Assembly (NCBI GenBank): GCA_020724945.1
Contig: DYFX01000038.1
Location: 1-11,643 of the forward strand
Reading direction: 5' to 3'
Length of the DNA stretch: 11,643 nucleotides
Origin: Candidatus Paceibacter sp.
GTDB lineage: Bacteria > Patescibacteriota > Patescibacteriia > SG8-24 > DYFX01
In this document: positions 1 through 5,899 of the stretch, piece after piece
Layout of the letters: each line of letters starts with the position of its first letter
Position numbering within the stretch: the first letter of the stretch is position 1
Made by a program: the position numbers and the translations under genes
Notes under the pieces: generated by a model
The model's database searches: none
What the model was told of the DNA's origin: nothing
The model's input: only the letters and a program-made list of their open reading frames with translations

Positions 1-1016
1 CTGGGCCTTGCGCGCGATCTCTTCCCAGTACAACCGCTTCGTCGACTTCACGACATCGAGGGGATCCATCGGCACGTTGGCCGTGATGACGGCGCCTTGC
101 TCGCCCGCACGGATCGTCTCTCCGTGGTAGAGGTCGAGATACTGGCCGTCCTCCTTCTTGTCTTTCAGGTACTGCGACGGGAAGGTGTATCCCTGCTTGG
201 AGACTTCGATGCGGTACTCGCCGGGGTCGACGAGGAAGGCGTAGCGGCCGAGCTTGTCGGTGGCGCTCGTGCGCACGATCTTCCCGTTGGAGCGGAAGAG
301 GCGGATGATCGCCAGGTCGACCGGCAGTTTCGTCAGCGAGTTGAAGACCGTACCGAACTCCTTGCGCTTGCGGCGTCCCAAGAGAAGGATCGGCTGGGTG
401 AGCAGGAAGAAGAAGTAGCTGATGATGCTGGTCGCCTGGACCGCCGTGGCGACGACGGCCGTCGTGATGGCCGCGGCGGCGGGAACGACATAGCTCGTGG
501 CCGCCGTCTTCACGCGCGGGTCTTCGACGACCTCGTTCCGGAAGACGCGGGTGACATAGGCGCCTTGCGCTCCGAGCGCGCGGGCGACATTCCCGATGTT
601 CTCGACGACCGGAGCGCCAGGGACGATGACTTCGGTCAGCTTGGGCGGCAAGGCGATGAGTTCGATCCTCGGATTCACGACTTCCGTCGTCAGGTTGAAC
701 GGCGCGGAATCGCTCGTCCGATACCCGTCGGCGGAAACGGAGATGTAGTACTCGCCTTGCGGGGCCATGTAGGCGAAGGATCCCTCGGTTCCCGTGGTGA
801 CGGGGTTCGTCTGCAGGTACGCGCTCGCGTCCCAGACGATCCACGGATTGATGCGGCGATAGAGCGTGACCACGGCGCCGGCGACCGGAACATCCCGCCC
901 TTCCTTCCTGGCGTAGACCGCGCCGTGCCCCTCGACGCGGACCTCGAACGGCACGACATCGTTCGTATCGTCTTCATACGCGATGATGATCGTTCCTGTG
1001 CACGACTGAAGAGGAA
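1..1016 (-). CDS. C-terminal part of the large surface protein, in a shifted frame; partial at left edge
   Basis: This is not a separate gene. It is the continuation of the coding sequence that starts at 3578, read one base out of register. The frame is open from about 1016 to position 1 with no stop and reads as an ordinary protein, whereas the upstream frame turns into Arg/Ser-rich noise here. About 340 residues are visible. A beta-rich segment resembling carboxypeptidase-regulatory-like (CarboxypepD_reg) domains lies at about 925-650, with GSFAYMAPQGEYYISVSADG as its most typical stretch. An Ala/Val/Ile-rich membrane segment (about 480-375) is followed by the basic cluster GRRKRKEF. A second regulatory-like domain (about 360-65) contains DKLGRYAFLVDPGEYRIEVS. 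The basic cluster suggests the second domain is cytoplasmic. The protein continues past the left edge. Domain names are from pattern recognition only. Confidence 0.75.
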
Positions 1017-3578
1017 GGAGCCTTGTCCGAAGTTGAGCGTCATCGACCGCACCGCGCGCGGAGGAGCGTCCGACGGCACGACGATGGAGAGCGTGCGATT
1101 CGTCAGGATGCGGAAGAATCCGGAGGCGTCGCGATGCAGTTCGAGCCTGCGGCTCAAGGCGTAGTAGAGGATGGTTTGCGCGTCGATCGATTCCTCTTCG
1201 GATTGCGGCGGCGGCACCACCGGAGGTTCGGCCGGGGGCGCCGGGCAGTCGGCGGGGCACGAGGCGTTGTCTTCAGGGGCCTCGCAAACCGCGTCGCCGC
1301 AGACGGGGCCGGACGGAGGCGGCGGCCCAGCGGGGCAGTCGGCGGGGCACGAGGCGTTGTCTTCAGGGGCCTCGCAAACCGCGTCGCCGCAGACGGGCGC
1401 GGGCGGAGGTCCCGCGGGGCAGTCGGCGGGGCAAGAATTGCTGTCTTCCGGCGCCTGGCAGACATTGTCGCCGCAGACGGGCGCAGGCGGCGGCGTCGCG
1501 GCGGGCGTTCCGGAGGCTTGGGCCGCGCCGGAGTGGTTGCCGGAGGTGTCGCGCGCGAAGACCGAGTAGTAGTAGGTCGTACCGTTCGTGAGACCGGTAT
1601 CGAGATAGCTCGTCCCGGAACCGTTATAGATGCCGGTGCCCGACGACGGCGTCGGCGGGAAGCCGGTCGTCGCGCGACGGACGATGACATTCGAGAAGTC
1701 GGGATCGGAAGGGTTCGTCCACGACAGCGCGTTCTGCGAGTCTCCCGGCGTCACGACCAGGTTGGAGACGGGCCCGGGCGCGACCGTGTCGAACGGCATG
1801 CCGTCGTCGATGGCGCCGGACGCGAAGTTGCCGGAACTGTCGAAGGCGAAGGCGGTGTAGTAGTAGAGCGTGCCGTTCGTGAGGCCGACATCGATGACGG
1901 ATGTCCCGTTCGACTCATAGACCGTCGTGCCGGAAGTCGGCGTCGCGGGATACCCCGTCGTCGAGCGCTTGATGCGGACGCCCGCGAAGTCCGCGTCCGC
2001 GGGGTTCGTCCAGGAAAGGCTGTTCTGCTGGTTCGACGGCGTCACGGTGAAGCCCGTGACATTCGCGGGCGGCGTCGTGTCGGCGAGCGTCGTGAAGGTC
2101 TGGTCCGTCGAGGTCGCCCCGTTGCGCGACGCGTCGTGCGAGCTGACGCTGAAGTGATAGAGCGTGTTCGCGGCGAGACCCGTCAGCGCGATTTGGTGAT
2201 TCGCGACCAGACCCGCCTCCTGCACGACGGATCCGTAGGCGTCCGTCAGGCCGTACCTCACCGTCGAGTTCGCCAGCTCGTCCGTCGTCCAGTTCACGCG
2301 CGCGGAGCTTTGCGTGATGAGGTCGACATTGATGCCGGAGATGATCGGCGCCGCGGTATCGAGCGTCATGAAGGTGAACTCCACCGAGGTCGCCGTGTTG
2401 TTCGACGCGTCCTTCGAAGTGACGCGATAGCGATAGAGCGTGTTCGGCGTGAGCCCCACCAGCGTCAGCGAGTGGCTGTTGGTGAGCGTCGCGCTGGATT
2501 GGGTCGAAGAATACGGCGGTCCGGGCGCCGTGCCATAATCGACTTTCGAATCGGCGTCCTCGTTCGTGTCCCAGACGATGCGCGCGCTGGTGCCCGTGAT
2601 GTCGACGGCGGCGATATTGCTCAAGACCGGCGCCGTGGCGTCGAGCGTCGTGAAGGTATTGTCGCCCGACATCGCTTCCGGACCGGAACCCGTGGAGCGG
2701 ACGCGGAAGTGGTACAGCACGCCCGGCGTGAGACCGCTCAAATGGACGCTGTGGTTGAAGGTCGATCCTCCCGTGCTGACGGTGCTCCCATAGGCGACGG
2801 TCGTCCCGTAGTCCACGGAGCTGGTCGAGGAGATGTCCGTGTCCCAAAGCACATCCGCCTCGGTTTCGGTGATGTTCTGTACGCGAATATTGAAGATGGA
2901 GGGTGCCGGGCAGGTCGGCGGGCAGGTCGGGCCGCCTCCGCCTCCGCCTCCGCCGGCGACCGTCGCCGTCACGGTCACTTGATCGGAATCGACATTGAAG
3001 GTGTAGGCGGTACCGGTGTCGCCGAAACCGCCTCCCAACACGACGGTGTGGGCCACTGCCGCGCTCGGATTGATGATCTGGTCGCCGTCGCCCGCCTCGA
3101 AGGTGGCGTTGGTGCCGACACGGATCCGGACGCAATCCCCCGCCGGAATCTCGCCGAGCGCCGCGTCCGTAGGCGGCGTCAGCGTGAGGACCTGTCCGGA
3201 GACGGCTGCGCCCCAGACGCCGGCCGCAGGCGTGCTCGTGGCGCTCTTATCCGAGAAGGCGCCGTCGCAGCTGCTGGTCGAGGGACTGATGTCGACGGCG
3301 ATATCGATGTCGTCCGCTTCGATGGCGCTCAAGTCGTAGTCCGACTGGAAGGTGAGCGTGATCGTGTCGGTCGGTGCGTCCACGCCGCTCGGGGTCACGA
3401 ACTTGATCTCATGATCCGCCGGAAGGCTCACCTGGAGCCTCGACACCAGGACGGAGAAACCCGAAACCGTTGCCGCGCGTGCAGCGAGCGACAACAGCGA
3501 CATGAAGACCGCGACGGCCATGATCAGGGCCGGCACGGGCGAGTGGTTCCGTTCCTTCCTGGTGCGAGCGTTGGACAT
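690..3578 (-). CDS. Large secreted surface protein with five fibronectin-like repeats and three CGDxVCxAPED cysteine repeats; frameshifted near its 3' end
   Basis: The start at 3578 is chosen because it gives a clear signal peptide: basic MSNARTRKER, hydrophobic core at residues 16-33, and an AARAA cleavage-type site near 36. Residues 40-205 form an unrecognised beta-rich domain with Cys104 and Cys149. A poly-Gly linker follows (209-216), then CPPTC. Three repeats of one fibronectin-III-like type (about 226-312, 316-405, 410-497; each ends in a TFTTL-like strand) and two of another (about 503-595, 602-692; each with LSWTNP and GLTNGT.YYY) come next. Three cysteine repeats (700-779) with spaced Pro linkers follow. 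Real coding in this frame ends around residue 852-858. The remaining ~105 residues to the stop at 690 are out of frame, and the true continuation lies at 1016-1. No Shine-Dalgarno sequence precedes the ATG. The likely role is a cell-surface or adhesin-like protein; the ligand is unknown. Confidence 0.85.
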   Translation of the reverse strand: MSNARTRKERNHSPVPALIMAVAVFMSLLSLAARAATVSGFSVLVSRLQVSLPADHEIKFVTPSGVDAPTDTITLTFQSDYDLSAIEADDIDIAVDISPSTSSCDGAFSDKSATSTPAAGVWGAAVSGQVLTLTPPTDAALGEIPAGDCVRIRVGTNATFEAGDGDQIINPSAAVAHTVVLGGGFGDTGTAYTFNVDSDQVTVTATVAGGGGGGGGPTCPPTCPAPSIFNIRVQNITETEADVLWDTDISSTSSVDYGTTVAYGSTVSTGGSTFNHSVHLSGLTPGVLYHFRVRSTGSGPEAMSGDNTFTTLDATAPVLSNIAAVDITGTSARIVWDTNEDADSKVDYGTAPGPPYSSTQSSATLTNSHSLTLVGLTPNTLYRYRVTSKDASNNTATSVEFTFMTLDTAAPIISGINVDLITQSSARVNWTTDELANSTVRYGLTDAYGSVVQEAGLVANHQIALTGLAANTLYHFSVSSHDASRNGATSTDQTFTTLADTTPPANVTGFTVTPSNQQNSLSWTNPADADFAGVRIKRSTTGYPATPTSGTTVYESNGTSVIDVGLTNGTLYYYTAFAFDSSGNFASGAIDDGMPFDTVAPGPVSNLVVTPGDSQNALSWTNPSDPDFSNVIVRRATTGFPPTPSSGTGIYNGSGTSYLDTGLTNGTTYYYSVFARDTSGNHSGAAQASGTPAATPPPAPVCGDNVCQAPEDSNSCPADCPAGPPPAPVCGDAVCEAPEDNASCPADCPAGPPPPSGPVCGDAVCEAPEDNASCPADCPAPPAEPPVVPPPQSEEESIDAQTILYYALSRRLELHRDASGFFRILTNRTLSIVVPSDAPPRAVRSMTLNFGQGSFLFSRAQERSSSRMKTIRTMSCRSRSASRGTARSTPGRKGGMFRSPAPWSRSIAASIRGSSGTRARTCRRTPSPREPRDPSPTWPRKASTTSPFPPTGIGRAIPRRST
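1243..1481 (-). repeat. Three tandem cysteine-repeat units, two of them identical over 65 bp
   Basis: Within the surface-protein gene, the segment 1243-1307 recurs without a change at 1333-1397. A more diverged third copy lies at 1417-1481. Unit spacing is 90 and 84 bp, a whole number of codons in both cases. Each unit encodes CGDxVCxAPEDxxSCPADCP with four cysteines, probably a small disulfide-held module, separated by Pro/Gly linkers. The near-identity at the DNA level points to recent duplication or gene conversion and makes this a place where copy number could change in frame. Confidence 0.9.
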
Positions 3579-3589
3579 GGGGCTTAGTT

Positions 3590-3703
3590 CGTCCGGGTGA
3601 CAGTCGTCGCCCGTGCAGCAAGCGACGACCTAAACCCCGCCACGGCCTGGATAAGGCCGGACGCATGGACATGAATGAGATTGTGCGGGCGGGCGTTCGA
3701 CAT
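3590..3703 (-). pseudogene. Possible decayed copy of the surface-protein signal-peptide segment
   Basis: Reading the minus strand from the ATG at 3703, the frame gives MSNARP... and then LIQAVAGF...SLAARATTV before a stop at 3584-3586. The real gene 125 bp downstream begins MSNART... and continues LIMAVAVF...SLAARAATV. By eye the first 15 bases agree at 13 positions, and the 26-base stretch encoding SLAARA(T/A)TV agrees at 21 positions. The middle differs by small indels. The frame also extends upstream to an ATG at 3811, directly abutting an AGGAGG, which is too close for normal initiation. This looks like a relic of a duplicated or paralogous 5' end rather than a working gene. No alignment was run. 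Confidence 0.5.
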
Positions 3704-3904
3704 GCGCTTGCACAAGCGCGCAGCCGTCGGTCCGTACGCGAAAAAATTCCGCAAATCGCGCGAACGCGAATGCACGAAATGAGCTTCACGCACGGGAGCG
3801 CGAATCTTCATCCTCCTCGCATGATGGCGGCCGACTCCTGCTGACCAACAGGCAGCGGTACCATCGAGATGGTTGCGAGCGGTGAGACTCGCGTTTCCGG
3901 TCTA

Positions 3905-3973
3905 TCAGGTGATCAAGCCTGATGTTGTCGCATAGGGACTCGTTTCCAAGCCCGGGCGAGAAGAAAGCTGCAC
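3905..3973 (-). CDS. Possible 22-residue leader peptide
   Basis: A GTG start at 3973 follows GAGGAGG with an 8-base spacer, a much better ribosome binding site than the large gene downstream has. The frame reads MQLSSRPGLETSPYATTSGL plus two residues and stops with TGA at 3905-3907. It begins about 22 bases after the predicted transcription start of the promoter at 4004-4032. The stop sits inside a small hairpin (3904-3909 with 3918-3923). No run of one amino acid suggests classical attenuation. It may be a leader ORF or chance. Confidence 0.35.
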   Translation of the reverse strand: MQLSSRPGLETSPYATTSGLIT

Positions 3974-4003
3974 GATTATTTCCTCCTCACTCTATGCAAA
4001 AGC

Positions 4004-4032
4004 AGTATACCAAAATTTTGCCTTAAAGTCAA
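4004..4032 (-). promoter_or_regulatory. Strong sigma70-type promoter for the surface-protein transcript
   Basis: On the minus strand a -35 TTGACT (4027-4032) and a -10 TATACT (4004-4009) are separated by exactly 17 bases; each hexamer has one mismatch to consensus. Transcription would start near 3997 and give an unusually long leader of about 420 bases before the ATG at 3578. The promoter lies inside the AT-rich block of the putative origin, next to the perfect palindrome CAAAATTTTG (4011-4020). Confidence 0.75.
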
Positions 4033-4064
4033 TCGTTTTAAGTGCTAAGATTAGCGAAATAATC

Positions 4065-4156
4065 TGTGGATTAAGCTCAACAAGCTTCTTTACGCACAAG
4101 TTTTGAACAGCTTCTCACAGGATATCCCCAGTTTTACCCACACATCCTGTGGAATT
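4065..4156. promoter_or_regulatory. Cluster of five DnaA-box-like sites
   Basis: Five 9-mers with one to two mismatches to TTATCCACA fall within 92 bp. Three are on the plus strand (4090, 4122, 4134) and two on the minus strand (4065-4073, 4148-4156). None is a perfect consensus box, so the claim rests on clustering and context rather than on a single site. Confidence 0.55.
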
Positions 4157-4233
4157 TAGCTTATGTCAAGATAATCGTTGCCAAATACCAAATCTTCTAG
4201 ATACTTATCACTGGTACGAGATGTATATGTCGC

Positions 4234-4249
4234 TGTTTCACGGGAAGCA
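4234..4249 (+). promoter_or_regulatory. parS: parS-like site 1 (degenerate)
   Basis: TGTTTCACGGGAAGCA differs from the palindromic ParB-binding consensus TGTTTCACGTGAAACA at two positions. It is the weakest palindrome of the four and the one closest to the DnaA-box cluster. Confidence 0.55.
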
Positions 4250-4280
4250 ATCCTGTTTGAAAGGCTTTGATCTGTATTCT

Positions 4281-4296
4281 AGTTTCATGTGAAACA
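4281..4296 (+). promoter_or_regulatory. parS: parS-like site 2
   Basis: AGTTTCATGTGAAACA differs from TGTTTCACGTGAAACA at two positions. Read on the other strand it equals sites 3 and 4 except for the last base. The core TTTCAYRTGAAA is intact. Confidence 0.7.
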
Positions 4297-4348
4297 CCCG
4301 CACTGATGGTAACAATGACTCATAAGAAAGTCGTAAGTAGCGGATGGT

Positions 4349-4364
4349 TGTTTCACATGAAACA
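4349..4364 (+). promoter_or_regulatory. parS: parS-like site 3
   Basis: TGTTTCACATGAAACA has one mismatch to TGTTTCACGTGAAACA and is identical to site 4, which lies 134 bp away. Confidence 0.8.
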
Positions 4365-4482
4365 AAATGATGTTGTCACACAGCTGGTGTTCATCATCGA
4401 TGTCGCATCACTCCTATCCATCTCCCGCTCGAGCTCGTTGACCCACACGCTCATTATGACGCCCACAGAAAATCGTCACACA

Positions 4483-4498
4483 TGTTTCACATGAAACA
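4483..4498 (+). promoter_or_regulatory. parS: parS-like site 4
   Basis: TGTTTCACATGAAACA, identical to site 3. Its last base touches the T-tract of the tRNA-Ala terminator on the minus strand, so the array ends exactly where the tRNA transcription unit ends. Confidence 0.8.
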
Positions 4499-4521
4499 AA
4501 AAACCACTCCCTAAGGAATGG
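4498..4521 (-). terminator. Rho-independent terminator of tRNA-Ala
   Basis: On the minus strand a 7-bp stem CCATTCC/GGAGTGG (one G-T pair) with loop TTAG is followed by TTTTTT. It begins six bases after the encoded CCA of tRNA-Ala. It would stop tRNA transcription before it enters the parS/origin block. Confidence 0.8.
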
Positions 4522-4526
4522 ACTTT

Positions 4527-4602
4527 TGGTGGACCGCAGGAGACTCGAACTCCTGACCTCTGCAATGCGAATGCAGCGCTCTACCAACTGAGCTAGCGGC
4601 CC
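4527..4602 (-). tRNA. tRNA-Ala (anticodon CGC)
   Basis: The minus strand folds into a full cloverleaf: acceptor GGGCCGC/GCGGTCC, D arm GCTC/GAGC, anticodon stem CTGCA/TGCAG with loop TTCGCAT, and T arm AGGAG/CTCCT with loop TTCGAGT. The anticodon CGC reads GCG. The G3-U70 wobble pair, the main alanine identity element, is present. The discriminator is A and CCA is encoded. The tRNA is transcribed towards the putative origin and is followed directly by a terminator. Confidence 0.97.
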
Positions 4603-4659
4603 GTGCTGGTACTGATCTTACTCACAGCTGTAGACAACATGGGGACGATAATCCGTACT

Positions 4660-4688
4660 CCTATGTGTCGTACAATATTGTTTGTCAA
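4660..4688 (-). promoter_or_regulatory. Possible promoter of tRNA-Ala
   Basis: A perfect -35 TTGACA on the minus strand (4683-4688) has a weak -10 CATAGG (4660-4665) at 17 bases. The spacer contains the perfect palindrome ACAATATTGT (4672-4681). The tRNA may instead be read through from tRNA-Arg, since no terminator is visible between them. Confidence 0.4.
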
Positions 4689-4732
4689 GGATATCACGGA
4701 CAAATATCGGGCTGGGTTGGGGCCGCGTACGC

Positions 4733-4807
4733 TGGTGCCCCCGGCATGAATCGAACATGCATCCTCCCCTTAGGACGGGGTAGTTCTATCCGTTGAACTA
4801 CAGGGGC
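4733..4807 (-). tRNA. tRNA-Arg (anticodon CCT)
   Basis: The minus strand gives acceptor GCCCCTG/CGGGGGC, D arm GTTC/GAAC, anticodon loop GTCCTAA closed by CCCC/GGGG (outermost pair A-A unpaired), and T arm GCATG/CATGC with loop TTCGATT. CCA is encoded. The anticodon CCT reads AGG, so this is an arginine tRNA. The D-arm wording (TAGTTCAACGGATAGAAC) is that of bacterial tRNA-Arg(CCT). Any reading frame across this stretch on the plus strand is spurious. Confidence 0.95.
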
Positions 4808-4850
4808 ACGGGCCTGCGCGGTCCATCCGATGAGCGACGCGTGTTCGCCA

Positions 4851-4879
4851 GCGACACGATCCGTGCCACGCGCTATAGT
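4851..4879 (+). promoter_or_regulatory. Candidate promoter of rmuC
   Basis: On the plus strand GCGACA (4851-4856) and TATAGT (4874-4879) are separated by 17 bases. The -10 overlaps the -10 of the opposing tRNA-Arg promoter within TATAGTATA, so the two polymerases probably cannot bind at once. The resulting leader would be short, about 25 bases. Confidence 0.45.
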
Positions 4880-4905
4880 ATAGGCACGAAAAATTTTCCG
4901 GTCAA
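4877..4905 (-). promoter_or_regulatory. Promoter of tRNA-Arg
   Basis: On the minus strand -35 TTGACC (4900-4905) and -10 TATACT (4877-4882) are exactly 17 bases apart, each with one mismatch to consensus. Transcription would start near 4870, about 60 bases before the tRNA. The site overlaps the oppositely directed candidate promoter of rmuC. Confidence 0.75.
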
Positions 4906-4912
4906 TCCTCAC

Positions 4913-5836
4913 ATGTCAGCAACCCTTCTTATCCTCGCCGCCATCGGTCTACTCCTTCTGGGTTCCGTGGCATTCGTCTATTATGCCCTTTCGAAAAAGC
5001 TCGAAAAGCTGACCGGGGACTCCGCGACCAGGATCATCAACGACAATATCCAAAAGATGAATGACCGGTTGAACGACCGGTTGACGGAGGCGGCCCGATA
5101 TATCGGCAATCTGGGTCAGGAGCTTCGTTCGATGCAGGTCATCGGCAAGAACATCGACGACCTGCGGTCGGTGTTCATGAACTCCAAGCTTCGCGGCAAT
5201 TTCGGCGAGCAGGTCCTGAACGACATGCTGGCCAACAACTTCCCGAAAGAGCAGTTCGAGCTCCAACACAAGTTCAAGGACGGCCAGACGGTCGATGCGG
5301 CCATCCGCACGAAAGACGGGCTGATCCCCATCGACTCGAAGTTCCCCATCGACAGCTTCCGCCGGATGCTGACCGCGGCCACGGAGGAGGAGCGCGCGCT
5401 GGAACGGCGCGAGTTCCAAAAAGCCGCCAAGAAGCATGTGGGGGACATCTCCAAGAAGTACATCCTTCCGGGCGAAGGGACATCGAACTTCGCGGTGATG
5501 TATGTCCCTTCGGAAGCCGCCTTCTACGAGATGATTTCGGCTTCCGATGAGCTTTCGGACTTCGCGCAGGCCAACCGCGTCCTGATGGTCTCCCCGAATA
5601 CCCTTTCTTACTTCCTGCATATCCTTCGGTTGGGCCACGAACGCATCCGCATCGAGGAAAATGTCCAAAAAGTCTGGGAGCTCTTGGCCGGCTTCCACCA
5701 GGAGACCATGAAGTTCGGGGAGCAGATCGGCGTCCTCTCCCGCCACATCACGAACGCCAAAGGCGCCATGGACACGGCCCAGGCCGCCTATGACCGCTTG
5801 GCCGGCAAGGTGGACCAGATCAAGCAGCTGCAGTAG
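4913..5836 (+). CDS. rmuC: RmuC family DNA recombination protein (membrane-anchored)
   Basis: The protein is 307 residues, shorter than the ~475 of E. coli RmuC. It has an N-terminal membrane helix (about residues 3-24), a coiled-coil-like segment (27-85) and the RmuC core: SKLRGNFGEQVLNDML (91-106), then VDAAIRTKDGLIPIDSKFPID (127-147), which carries the D...K pattern of the PD-(D/E)XK nuclease-like fold, and FAVMYVPSEAAFYEM (193-207) with VLMVSPNTL (223-231). E. coli RmuC limits recombination between short inverted repeats; its biochemical activity is not well defined. I start it at the ATG at 4913, because the longer frame from 4793 would run across the tRNA-Arg gene and both promoters, and because this start gives a clean membrane anchor. 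There is no clear Shine-Dalgarno. It ends in tandem TAG TAG stops. Confidence 0.93.
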   Translation: MSATLLILAAIGLLLLGSVAFVYYALSKKLEKLTGDSATRIINDNIQKMNDRLNDRLTEAARYIGNLGQELRSMQVIGKNIDDLRSVFMNSKLRGNFGEQVLNDMLANNFPKEQFELQHKFKDGQTVDAAIRTKDGLIPIDSKFPIDSFRRMLTAATEEERALERREFQKAAKKHVGDISKKYILPGEGTSNFAVMYVPSEAAFYEMISASDELSDFAQANRVLMVSPNTLSYFLHILRLGHERIRIEENVQKVWELLAGFHQETMKFGEQIGVLSRHITNAKGAMDTAQAAYDRLAGKVDQIKQLQ

Positions 5837-5899
5837 TAGCCGCGAGGCTTGCCTTGCCCTGGCAGCCACAGCGACATGCAGGCCAAGGCCTGCGGCTAC
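5836..5899. repeat. Long imperfect hairpin between rmuC and rpsT (REP-like)
   Basis: GTAGCCGC (5836-5843) is answered by its exact complement GCGGCTAC (5892-5899). The stem continues imperfectly inward (AGGCTTGCCT against AGGCCAAGGCCT). It begins at the last base of the rmuC stop codon. No T-tract follows, so it is not a standard terminator. It could be an mRNA-stabilising or REP/MITE-type element. Confidence 0.6.

Larger units (their letters stand above)
3579..4003 (-). other. Long 5' leader of the surface-protein gene, with inverted repeats
   Basis: This gene-free stretch carries several signs of structure on the minus strand. There is a hairpin ATCAGG/CCTGAT (3904-3923), and an 8-bp perfect stem GTCGTCGC/GCGACGAC lies within 3600-3635. 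Two similar words also occur: GGAAACGAGTC (3937-3947) and GGAAACGCGAGTC (3886-3898). It does not match a riboswitch class I can recognise. It also contains the possible small ORF at 3905-3973 and the signal-peptide relic at 3590-3703. Confidence 0.4.
3998..4200. other. Putative chromosomal replication origin core (oriC)
   Basis: This block is clearly AT-richer than the flanks and has no gene. An AT-rich part (about 4006-4064) resembles a DNA unwinding element. Beside it is a cluster of 9-mers resembling the DnaA box TTATCCACA: TGTGGATTA at 4065-4073 (reverse, one mismatch), TTACGCACA at 4090-4098, ATATCCCCA at 4122-4130, TTACCCACA at 4134-4142 (one mismatch) and TGTGGAATT at 4148-4156 (reverse, two mismatches). 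The adjoining parS-like cluster supports an origin-proximal location, since parS sites usually lie near oriC. The flanking surface gene (left) and rmuC and rpsT (right) run away from it. The minus-strand tRNA genes and the holA and polA regions do not. dnaA and dnaN are not in the window. Confidence 0.6.

Noticed and set aside
1000..1025. Programmed -1 ribosomal frameshift
   Set aside because: No X XXY YYZ slippery heptamer in the switch region; a one-base loss is simpler.
1023..3587. Long plus-strand open frame (854 codons) opposite the surface-protein gene
   Set aside because: Arg/Gly/Val-rich antisense translation of GC-rich coding DNA; the minus strand has the signal peptide, repeats and cysteine modules.
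3584..3811. 75-residue minus-strand ORF just before the surface gene
   Set aside because: Its AGGAGG directly abuts the ATG with no spacer, and its second half looks like a decayed copy of the neighbouring signal peptide, so I treat it as a relic rather than a gene.
3579..4003. Known riboswitch in the leader
   Set aside because: I compared it by eye with the conserved cores of c-di-GMP, TPP, SAM, cobalamin, glycine and fluoride classes and saw no convincing match.
4267..4494. 75-codon plus-strand frame in the origin region
   Set aside because: It covers two parS-like palindromes, has no ribosome binding site and no protein-like pattern; the block is better explained as non-coding.
4234..4498. 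CRISPR array
   Set aside because: The repeated units are 16-bp palindromes at irregular spacing (47, 68, 134 bp), unlike CRISPR repeats and spacers.
4793..4912. N-terminal extension of RmuC
   Set aside because: It would be translated through tRNA-Arg and its promoter; the ATG at 4913 gives a proper membrane anchor.
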